From: Diadema setosum
Lineage: Eukaryota; Echinodermata; Echinoidea; Diadematoida; Diadematidae
Assembly (NCBI GenBank): GCA_033980235.1
Contig: CM067067.1
Span: forward strand, 2,001,001 to 2,065,000
Reading direction: 5' to 3'
DNA length: 64,000 nucleotides
The stretch's first letter is position 1. Each line of letters starts with the position of its first letter. The notes beneath the pieces were generated by a model. That model was not told where the DNA came from and did no database searches. It saw nothing but the letters and a program-made list of their open reading frames with translations. The position numbers and the translations under genes are program-made. Shown piece after piece: positions 54,650 to 64,000 of this stretch.

Positions 54650-56330
54650 CAGCTTAAAGCTGGGCTTTAGGCAAAGACATGAACTGCTTCACAGGCTAAT
54701 TACTATGAATGATTACCAAAGACAGAAAATATGTAAAATGAAGCACAACAATGGTATGAAGGAACCATAAGATGAGCTACTATAAACATGGTTGCAATAC
54801 TGTCAGATCAGGGTTTTTTTGAAAGGAAAAGTATTGTATTTGCAGTTCAGCTGTTTAATATTTAAAATGACACTTTACACATGCTATTTTACATCAGCAA
54901 TTCAAAATTTAATCCAAATACAAACTGGAAACTTTTAACTGGAGGATGAAATAATTAGAGAACAGTATTTGACAGTTTCATCCACACCATTAATGGGAAA
55001 TTCACAATTACTTGTAGTCCAAAGATCACTGCATTCATACTCGTAACAGAAACTCAACCAATGTTGGGCATTTTCTTTTCTTCTACTACGTAGTTCTATC
55101 TATTATTCTTTTATAACAACATGTAAGCAAAAAGCAATTCTTTATAAAATGTTAATGATGCATTCCAAGTCAAACAACAGAAGCATCATCACACACTGAC
55201 TGCATTACCTCCCCCCCCCCTCCCATCCCTAGCCCAGTGGAAATATCACAACTGCCCCTGAAGCCATGCTGCTTACAGGTGCATATATTTGTGTCACACA
55301 CTCCGTTGCCACATCCTATACGGTAAGAGCAAATGCAGGTATTGACCCTTTTTTTCCCTTCTCCTTTTACCTTGCCTCAGCTGGCAAATAAATATCCTCA
55401 AGGGAGGAAAAAAAAGAAGGAGGAGAAGAAGGAGGAGGAGGTGGAAGAGGAGGATGCATGGAGAACAGCGGAGTCTCGATTCAAAGTGTAGGATTACTGA
55501 CATTGATTATGCAGTTCCTCTGGGCAGGTCAATCTGGAATACATGGCAGGCAAGCGTCGGGAGGGACTGAAATAGAATCAACCTGCTGCCCAAAACAGTG
55601 GCTAATTTAGGTCAATTTGCAGCCTCACTGCCTTGAATATGGGGAAAGAGCAATTAAACAAAATATGATTGTTCCCATGGGTGTAATACATTTGCACTAA
55701 TTGAATTGATATATTGATCAAAAATATAAAGTGCTTTGCTATTTTCACCCTGCCTATAAAAAGCAGATATTTGGTATGGCTCTTGCTTTGCTATTCTTAG
55801 CTGTTAAGTGGTATAGATAGCAAGTGACATTTATTGCTAATATAACATACCTCATGCTATGAAGGCAACTGCCATAATCAGATCTACAGGTTCATTATAA
55901 ATGAATTGACTCATGTAATACATCAAAGTGTGGGAGATACTCTGAAAAGTGGAGGTCAGATCACCCATAATCAACATGTGTCAAGCTCTTGTGAGATTTT
56001 GGTATGAACACTGCCATGGTAGACCCACCATTAGCTGTGTCATCTAATGCAAACAGTTGGCAAAACTTATGTTGTTTGCCTGAGATCAGCAAAGCAACAA
56101 ATGGCATTAATTCTTTGAGGTACAAGAGGTTTTTCTGTGGAAGGTGCACAAGAATACAATATCTTTCTCAACAAGAACAAAAGAAACCCTGACACAACTT
56201 ATGATACATTAATGTTACATAAACACACAAGGAATGATCTGTAAAAGATATTGAGTTTCTTGCAGATTTTGGATTAAACATATCAGGAATGTCTTTCGTG
56301 TGAGTCTGAGTCGCTGAGATGTCTATGCGA
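54650..56330. other. low-copy sequence with purine tract
   Basis: A GGA/GAA purine tract at 55404-55456 and a 10-base C run at 55211-55220. No gene recognised. Confidence 0.4.
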
Positions 56331-56335
56331 TGCCA

Positions 56336-56460
56336 GTGGGTCTCCGAAAAGTTGTGGAGACATCTTGGAGACCTCGCGAATAAAATCAGTTTCCTCAAAT
56401 TGGTCGAAACTAAAGAGACACCATGGAGACATCTCCATGACCAAGTGGAGACTTAAGTTG
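56336..56460. repeat. GGAGAC-rich segment with palindrome
   Basis: GGAGAC or GTCTCC occurs at least five times, and CATGGAGACATCTCCATG (56422-56439) is an inverted repeat with 8-bp arms. It is probably part of an interspersed repeat, but termini could not be placed. Confidence 0.4.
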
Positions 56461-57644
56461 CCATTCGGTCACCAACTAGTCTTCAGCCCAATGAGATGTC
56501 CATTCAACAACACACAATTTCCATTCAGCTCTAGACATTGTAGAAGTCTTAAAAAGAATGCCTTTGCACCTGTATGAGGCTTGGAGTTGGACGGTGACAC
56601 GTAAAACAATGTGTATGAGTTCAACCACACATTATGAGACCATACTTCAGTAATCACAGACCTGGTAGCATGGGAATACCATGAAAAGGGAAGGTTGGCT
56701 CGGCTTGGATCATTGGACAATCCTTGTGTAACACTTTTGTTTTTGAATCGTTGTTGGTAAAGCATGGACTTTGTATGCGAGTGTTACTGTATCGTTGTCA
56801 CCAGAATGTAACACTTCGCTGAGTGTTACTAACGTATAACAGTTAAGTAGAATTTGCGATGGTCAATAATAATGATGATGAAGAGAAGCGAATGAAAGTC
56901 CAGTTCAGACGTCAGTATTTTATTATTCGATGATACAGAAATGAGCGGTGGAAGTAAACTATTGATATAAACACTTGGCACTCCCTGTTGTGCTCCCAAT
57001 CGGGGCTGGAGTGTATTGCGGATGAACCCTCTGCCGGGTGGCATGAGGACTGGCAGAACCAGTGGTTGGGCTGAACAAGAACCAAGAGCACAGGTTTACA
57101 GGGACATTTATACTTAAACTTGTGAATATCTTTGATACTTTGCATAAAATGAAAGAGGAGATTATTATTTACTAATGCATATGCTGGATATTTCAAAGAA
57201 GGGCAATCCAAATTTGGGAAGGGGAAAGTGCTTATACCATATTTGGTCATGAGATTTTATGAATGAACTCACTACTCTGTTGTAGTGGTCATCAGCACCA
57301 TGGAATGTGCTGGTCAAGTGTTTAGGTAGAAGTCTAAAACAAAGGGGCTCATAGAGGTGGGTGGAATGGGTCAGTGAGGACTGATCACTTTCCAAATAAA
57401 CCAGTGTGTAGTGCATCATAATGCACTGCAAGGACATTTACTGAGAGAAGTGAGGAGTGGGGAAAAGGACACAATTTTTGGTCTTAATACTTGTAATGAA
57501 TTGTGTACAGCTTGATCACTGATCTCTGTGTAATGCAGGCATCACACTGTTCTTAAGATGAGCAAAGATGAACAAACGATAAAGGAAATGTTCCAATTCA
57601 GCTTTGATCATATTTAAACATTGGGTTATTTAAACAAAGAGATC

Positions 57645-57851
57645 CTAATAAAAGGTGTGGAGTGTCACCTTTATTATTCTCACTTTTTTGGATATCTCAG
57701 CCATTTCAAAATCGATTTTCATCAAATAAACTTTGAATCCTTCTTAAAATAACATGCTCTTTCATATTTCATAAGAGGTTTCTCATTATCTCAATTAGGA
57801 ATGTTCAAAACATGAATCCCCACCTCAACCAGTACTGTACAGTCCCTTTAA
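57645..57851. mobile_element. truncated MITE ending at a shared TTAA
   Basis: The right end CAGTACTGTACAGTCCCTTTAA preceded by CCCCACCTCAACC is a typical MITE terminus; the left terminus is missing or decayed. It ends on the TTAA (57848-57851) that also starts the next element. Confidence 0.55.
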
Positions 57852-58228
57852 AGCCCACGTATAACCGCTGGGGGTTTTCTGGCTGCTTACAAGCAATTGT
57901 CCAAGCTTTGGCATTTGATTGGCTTTTAACCCCTTGAGGATGGTTTGATTTTGTTACAACACACATTTCCCATAGACACTTGCCCGAGTATACTCGGGAC
58001 TAGTCCTCAACGGGTTAACCGAGTTCATGGCTAACTTTGTGCGCAATTGAAAATTCCATATTCATATGGCCATTTTGTGTCAATTTCGGGATAGTGTCAG
58101 GCAAGGCACACTTTGATGCACATATTTTATTTTGCTGAATGGTGCTATTCATACATTTTCAAACGTACCCCAGTGGGCAGCAAATGAATCAGGCCACCCA
58201 TGAATCCCAACTTTACCGGGTCCTTTAA
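57848..58228. mobile_element. MITE carrying a nested micro-MITE
   Basis: Runs from TTAAAGCCCACG to CGGGTCCTTTAA. Terminal inverted similarity is weak (TTAAAG at both ends). The right 70 bp match the fragment at 47040-47112, which confirms a repeated family. A 93-bp micro-MITE lies inside. Confidence 0.6.
57926..58018. mobile_element. 93-bp TTAACCC micro-MITE
   Basis: Left TTAACCCCTTGAGGA, right TCCTCAACGGGTTAA: inverted repeats of about 15 bp with one mismatch. Copies are at 60714-60808 and (interrupted) 37487-37775. Confidence 0.88.
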
Positions 58229-58234
58229 TCATGC

Positions 58235-60705
58235 CATTATGCACACTTTTTTTTGCCAATTTTTTCCCCTTTGCTGTAACATTTCATTTTATGTTTAATT
58301 TCCATGCTTTAATTCACTGAGCCCTTTCTCCCTATCAATTTTGAAAATAGAATCCACAGACATTTTGGATCGCTCCATTGAAGAGTTGGATTGAATAGAG
58401 AGGATCCGTACCTGGTTGGTTGATTTTTCTAGGATGATATGGTGCATGGAATTGAGCACACTGTGAATTTTGAAAGCATCTCTTCATGAAAAGCATTCCA
58501 GTGAGATTATCATGTTTGCTATATGATTTCTGCTACAGGATTGCTAGGCCTCTGTCAAGCATCATAGGATTTTATCGGCCAATACCCTTCCCTTCCCCTA
58601 TCATTTGAGTGATACTACGGAATAGGTTGTTGACTTGTAATAACCTTCCCAGTTGCTACCAAACTTTGGGTGCTGGTGCAGTTTAATATAGTATTTTGTC
58701 CAATCCCCACAATCCATTCAATACCTTGTACTTGAATTCCAACAAATATTGTGCAAAACCCACTGGCTCCTACAGGCAAGGGTTAATTTAACTACATGCC
58801 TAGCAGCAAGTTATAAGGCAGTTTTGTCTACATTGATTCTTTTCCTTTAAATTCACAAACTGAAAAAGAAAATGGTGACCTTTACTGATGAAATTTTACC
58901 TTGTAACCATGGTTAAAGAACTGGGATTTAAATGTGCCCTATTTGATAAACTGCACTTGGCAAATTTCTGCTTCAAAATTCTTATAAGATGTTGCACATG
59001 ACAGTTGCATCAAGCTAGTCTGTGTGAACAGGAAATTGTACTGATGGCTCATATTTCATAATTCTTCATTTCTGGTTCATAATGTATAATGTGTGTCTGC
59101 ACGTACCACTCCCCTTGGAAATGTACATGTATGTAATATCACAATGTTTGCCTATCTACTGAATTTCTATTTTTGTCAACTGGAACTGTGCATAACAAAA
59201 GGAAAAGGCATACAGGATAAGGCAACACACATAAACATACAGTGTATAGTACAGCAAAACAACAAACAGTCACACACACACACAGACATACAATTGCTCA
59301 ATTAAGTTAATGCACAGGTGTATCATAAAAACAGAACTGTACGGTTTCAATTTTCATCCCACATTGAACGAGAGAGCCAGCCGTATAAAGCCGACTACGT
59401 TACACATACATTAGGGCTAAGTGATGATTCCGGGGCCAGGGAACACGTGCCTGGCCCTGGCACAGAGACTTTAAATTTTCCATGAAATTGACACAAGGCT
59501 CTCGGCACTGTAATTTACCGCGGCCTTGATGGGCCTTTATTATTATACGGGCTTGCCTCCCAAAGGGGAAGTTTGCCATTTCCCTGCCCACTCGAGTCAT
59601 TGGCATATAAACCGACTTCAGAAGAGCCAGGCAACAGCTAAAAATAGGTGTCTTTGGAGAGATCTATTCCCTGTTTGCGGTAAAACAGACCTCAGATAAA
59701 TAAGCTTGATCTCATCACTATACCCTCAGTGCCTCAACTGAGCTTACCTGTTAAAACAGATCAGATACAACACCAAGCTACTGTATCTTAGAATAAGCCA
59801 GATCAGGCTTCTACTTTGCACATGAGCAGAAAAAGGTCACTCATACCAACAAGGCATACTGTATTGGTGTCTAAATCATGTCCAAGATAATCATCTTGGA
59901 CGTAATGATTTTTCATGTAATTCTTAACATGATGCTTGCCAGCACAACCACCCGACAGCAAAAGTAGTATTCGACAATATCAATGGAAAAAGATTGTTAA
60001 TACATTAAATGCAAAATAATGAAATGGATGCATTTGCAGGTGTTAATTGCAGGACCATACTGGTCACCTGGTCTACGCAATTTCATCCTTTGTTTGAACA
60101 TAATTGATGATTCAATAAACTGTTACGTCGGGCAAGCTTATAAATGCATTATGTTGCTTTGAAAATGAGTGAGGTGCCTAACCAACTGAGAAAAAAGGCC
60201 ATTTGTATCCATGTGCACATGAGCTCACTCCAAACTGGGCTATTCTATCCAATGTGTTCAATCATTTTTTGCAAACAAATCAGACAGAACATGCACTTTC
60301 ATTAAAATCATAGATGCTATATGCTTCAAATAATGTAACATTACAATGAATATCAAATACCTTAATTAGGAATAACTTTTAGTTAATATGATGTTATTAT
60401 TGTTTGAGTTGCAGGAGAGTTCAAGATATTGCTACAACTGTGGTTAAATACTTACTCTGTGACAGGATGTTGATTTCCCCCATTTTGAAATGACTGGTTT
60501 TGGAAAATTGATATTCCACAATCAACCTTTTATCAAATTCACTTTCTAGAGCCAAGAGTTTCCTTGGTATCATTTGTAACTGAAAATTGATTTTTATCTT
60601 AATTTTTTTTTTTTTAAACCAAATGGTAACTACATGGTTTTGAGATGGAGTTTAAGTCATTGGTTGTTGGCTCAAGTTTGTCATAGCTCATATCAGAAAA
60701 GAAGA
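58235..60705. other. low-copy sequence, no gene seen
   Basis: 59400-59640 is more GC-rich and less repetitive than the rest (for example GGCCTTGATGGGCCTTTATT) and might be a conserved regulatory element. No coding frame is supported. Confidence 0.35.
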
Positions 60706-60713
60706 TAATAGTG

Positions 60714-60808
60714 TTAACCTGTTGAGGACAGTTTGATTTTGCAACAAGTATTTCCCATAGATGCTTGCCCGTGTATACTCTGGACTCAAGTTGTCCTCAA
60801 TGGGTTAA
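60714..60808. mobile_element. 95-bp TTAACCT micro-MITE
   Basis: Left TTAACCTGTTGAGGAC, right GTCCTCAATGGGTTAA; shares TTTCCCATAGA and TTGCCCG with the copy at 57.93 kb. Confidence 0.88.
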
Positions 60809-61141
60809 TACAAATATAAAAGAAATGCGCACTGTTCTGCATGCTTCACGTGGGTTGTGCATATAGTCTCGGCTCATTAACTATGATTTATTCCTTTCAA
60901 GCTCCTATAGGAAATTTGCTCAACTATAGCATCATGATCACATACTAAAATTCTAACAATTAAAATTTGGGGGGAAACTCAAGGGGTATTTACAGTATAT
61001 CTGATTTCACTCTGTGATCAGCAGTGGAAATTATGTTATGTTTTCGGTTCCATATGTTTGTCTGTTTGTCAGTGTTCAAGATAACTTGAAAACGGATGAT
61101 CGGATTTTCACCAAATGCATTGTGTAGATGTCCCTATACTC

Positions 61142-61474
61142 TTAAGGCCACCACACACTACACGATCAGACTGGTCTTAAAGTCTTAAGCCAAGCTGGGT
61201 CTTAAGGCCAGTCGTACGACCGGACACTGCACACTATACGACCTGACTGTAAAGCGCGCGCAGTGCGCACTGCGAGAGCTTGCATTTTACTGCATTGTGA
61301 ATGGCTGAAAGCTCCCGACTGGTCGTAGAAATTCAACATGTCAAATCTCTACGACTGGGGCTAAGACCCAGTCGTACGACTAGAAAATGGCAAGACTGTG
61401 ACGTCACACTTCTAGTCTTAAGGTCTTAAGACTGGTGAATCGGGGCAAAATCGTGTAGTGTGCGGCGGGCTTTA
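61142..61474. mobile_element. Harbinger-like MITE, 333 bp
   Basis: Inverted ends: AGGCCACCACACACTACACG at the left and the reverse complement of AAGCCCGCCGCACACTACACG at the right, flanked by TTA on each side. The interior contains many GTCTTAAG and GTCGTACGAC words in both orientations. Confidence 0.85.
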
Positions 61475-61566
61475 TGTTTGTGTTGAAGATACTGCCTATG
61501 AAATGGCAATATTTTAATTATGGCTGCTTGGTGGACGCCTGCTCTCTCGGAGTGCTGTTGTTTTTT

Positions 61567-61925
61567 TTAAGGGGATGGCTAGTAACTGATCAGTGGAAAT
61601 CAGTGGGAATGCTGGGGGATGATTGTTCCAATCCTTGTGGGATTCATTTTAGAGTACATCATATTATTGTTGAGTAAAAATTATTTGATTCAGAATGGTC
61701 TCATATTTAAGTAATGTGCAGTTTAATGTTTCCAGGTTAGCATGTCTGTACAGTGACGGGGCATTAAACTACTCATTACTTGAATATGAGATCGTTCTGA
61801 AGCAAATAGTTTTCACATAACAATAGATATAACATACTCTTAAATGAATCCCACATGAATTGGAACAATCATCCCCCAGCATTCCCACTGATTCCCACTG
61901 ATCAGTTACTAGCCATCCCCTTTAA
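61567..61925. mobile_element. foldback MITE, TTAA flanked, 359 bp
   Basis: The arms are nearly full-length inverted copies with a loop of about 30 bp. Both arms contain GGGGATGGCTAGTAACTGAT and, further in, AATCAGTGGGAATGCTGG. TTAA lies at both borders. High arm similarity suggests it is one of the younger elements here. An open frame at 61474-61677 overlaps it and is not a gene. Confidence 0.9.
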
Positions 61926-61929
61926 GTAC

Positions 61930-63355
61930 CTTTCCACCACATCAGTACTAAATGATTCTACCAAAAGAAAAAAAAAATCATTAATTTCTCTCTGCACTGG
62001 AATCAAATGATTGGTGGTGAACATACTCCACTTCTGCACCAGCAGTTATGAGTGAAGCAGACAAAATGAACATATTCTCTATCCCTACTCAGGAGTAACC
62101 TCTCCAGTCTATCATGCTTCCAGGTCAATTATGCACAGATGTTCAAGCACATTGCTGAGAACACATCCCTCATACACTGTATACTTCATGTAGTTGTGGT
62201 GCAGAAAAAAAAAAATGAAACTACAAATTTGTACCCTCGATGTGATATGAGTGTAGCATGGAATATACATACCACTCGGTCCCAGACAGTCTCTGGTGCA
62301 GCAGTTCTGCAGATTAACTTATCTTGTGGATTCAGACTCATTTTAAGCACCATTGGAAATGTCAGCCTGATGAGTGAAATGTCCAATGTTCACAGACAAA
62401 AACAGGAATATTTAGAAATTATAGCAAATACTTTGGATCTAAGCATTGCAGCATGTTTAGATATAGACCATTGGTTACACCAAGAATATAGTGGAACCGA
62501 TCGAGACAAAAGATTATTGCAGTACAAAGCCCCACTTACTACTAAACGCGGTACCGCTATTGGACAACATCTTGAGATAGTTTCGGGCTGGTCTACTTTT
62601 GATGTAAATGCACATTGGTCCAAATGAGGTACCAAATTCATCACAAGAGACAACAGATGGTGTCAGCATATTTACATACATGTGTAAACCACATACATTC
62701 TAGACATTTTGATGCTTTTCCATTATCACATCCTAAGTCTCTTTTTTGAAATATATGTTTTATAGGGAAAAATTATTGACAAATTACATTAAAAACAAGA
62801 GATATTGATTAGTTCTGTATTATTCTGAGCAGGATATTGCTTCTATTAATTGTGATTAAGTCAAAACAAAAGTGCCAGATAATCTGCATGCAGCCTGAGT
62901 CCTCCTCAAACCACATGTGCGCTTCCAAACATCTGTCATTTGAAACTAGATTCCTATATGCATGCATATATATGCAGCCAAATGCAGCAACAAATTCTGC
63001 TGTGTCCCTGTGTGTTTAATGGCAACTGTAAGTTTATTTTCAATTAACGGCCAGGAAAAAGGTTAGAGTCTCAATGGAGTTAGTCTATTCTTTGTTTTTC
63101 TCGCGAGCTGGCCATAGCTCATGGCACATGTATAGCAATTAGTGTGTCACTGTGTGTGTGTGTGTGTGTGAGCATGTTGGTAATAGTGTGTGTGGTGCTG
63201 GCGCAAGGGTTCATATACGGCATGCATACATGCATCTATTACCAAAGATACGGCGAATCAGTCGTACAGTGCACAATTAATGTTTAAAACATCAAACTAA
63301 GCTCTCTATTGACTTTCAGCACCTCACAGTTTTTTCATGATTTATATTTACACAT
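61930..63355. other. low-copy sequence with one unclassified frame
   Basis: A 162-codon frame at 62139-62627 is the longest non-repetitive frame in the window apart from the LINE, but it has no recognisable motif and contains a poly-Lys stretch from an A run. A TG array is at 63152-63172. Confidence 0.3.
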
Positions 63356-63360
63356 CGTTG

Positions 63361-63612
63361 CTGGGGTGACAAGACCTCGTATCTGAAATTTTGGTGAATA
63401 TGACTTTGTTGGATTAACAGTCAGATAATCAGTTATGTGATGTCCTGTCCCAATCCTAGCTGTCTTACCCCCACAATAAAGACACCACGGCATGTCAAAG
63501 GAAATGCTCCCCCATTTGATGCAGTGCTTTGGCAGCCATGTTTTTTTTTCTTTTCTTTTTTTGCTCTCTTGAACATTTCACATTTTGTAGATACGAGGTC
63601 TTGTCGCCCAAG
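63361..63612. mobile_element. MITE, CTTGGGCGACAAG ends, 252 bp
   Basis: The left CTGGGGTGACAAGACCTCG and, at the right, the reverse complement of CTTGGGCGACAAGACCTCG are inverted repeats that continue with TATCT. The interior has a C/T-rich tract and no transposase. Confidence 0.82.
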
Positions 63613-64000
63613 CGACAACATATTTTAAAGGCATTCTGCAGGACTGTATGGAAATAGATCTGGTTAATCCAGTAAATGTAAAACGCAAATGGGAACTGTT
63701 TTTCAGCTTGTTAGTCAATTTGCAGCAGAGTACCTAATTAAGTGGTACCCGATTGTGAAGTATACAAAGAATTAAATATTCTCTTTAAAAGAAATTTTTT
63801 TAAAAATAAAAGTACACATTCCCTCTACTTGCAACTAACATATGTACAGGGTAACATTAATCCCTCTGCTTTCTGAAAGAGATAAGTCATGTGTTCTTTC
63901 ATTATGTTAGAAAAGTGATAATATACAGATTTTTTTTGTTTATATTTTCATTACATCGATGTCCATGTCGTCGCCGGTCACACGAACCGACGAATCACTC

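Noticed and set aside
1..64000. CRISPR array, bacterial operon or toxin system
   Set aside because: No regularly spaced identical repeats with unique spacers and no prokaryotic-style gene packing; the sequence is plainly eukaryotic non-coding DNA.

Overview
This window looks like eukaryotic intergenic or intronic DNA from a marine invertebrate. It is AT-rich and dense in microsatellites, has poly-C and poly-G runs throughout, and carries many small foldback DNA transposons, LINE 3' ends and TTAGGG-type telomere-like repeats. The repeat types (TTAAAGG..., TTAACCC..., tails next to TTTATTTAACCAGG) fit an echinoderm or another non-vertebrate deuterostome best. This is an inference from repeat style; no host gene is present that would fix the taxon.

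No complete protein-coding host gene, rRNA, tRNA or CRISPR array can be supported. The only convincing protein-coding sequence is retrotransposon-derived. At 2.93-4.25 kb there is a 5'-truncated but open LINE reverse-transcriptase frame with a YADD motif and a C-terminal CCHC knuckle, followed by a (CATTGT)n tail. At 35.6-36.2 kb there is an L2/CR1-type C-terminal fragment with an (ATT)n tail; the 3' end of the same family lies inverted at 25.4 kb. Two places could be host gene parts, both uncertain: a CpG-dense patch at 23.96-24.25 kb with three TGACG motifs, a near-perfect RFX X-box and a strong-Kozak short ORF, and a minus-strand patch at 39.8-39.9 kb coding for one hydrophobic helix.

Layout. 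0-7.5 kb: microsatellites and the LINE. 7.7-8.3 kb: a 568-bp foldback element flanked by TTAA. 12.4-13.0 kb: a CpG-rich PIF/Harbinger-like MITE beside a half copy. 16.0-17.2 kb: a candidate solo LTR inserted in (TA)n, with internal tandem duplications. 18.7-19.3 kb: a pyrimidine satellite with a higher-order period of about 118 bp. 20-24 kb: MITEs ending CACTG and CACTC, and a LINE tail with (AAT)n. 24-31 kb: the candidate promoter, a candidate enhancer, a second CpG-dense patch and low-copy sequence. 33.4-34.9 and 41.2-42.6 kb: two copies, same orientation, of a roughly 1.45-kb non-autonomous element whose ends fit a Helentron/Helitron-like (HINE) structure and whose body is packed with nuclear-receptor half-sites (DR1/DR2/ERRE). 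37-50 kb: paired MITE families, including one inserted inside another, and a miRNA-sized hairpin. 54.4 kb: a degenerate 24-bp tandem array. 57.6-64 kb: abutting and nested MITEs.

There is no operon or pathway. The window is a record of repeated small-transposon insertion, mostly at TA, TTA or TTAA targets. The two points most worth following are the HINE-like pair carrying nuclear-receptor motif arrays and the CRE/X-box promoter candidate.
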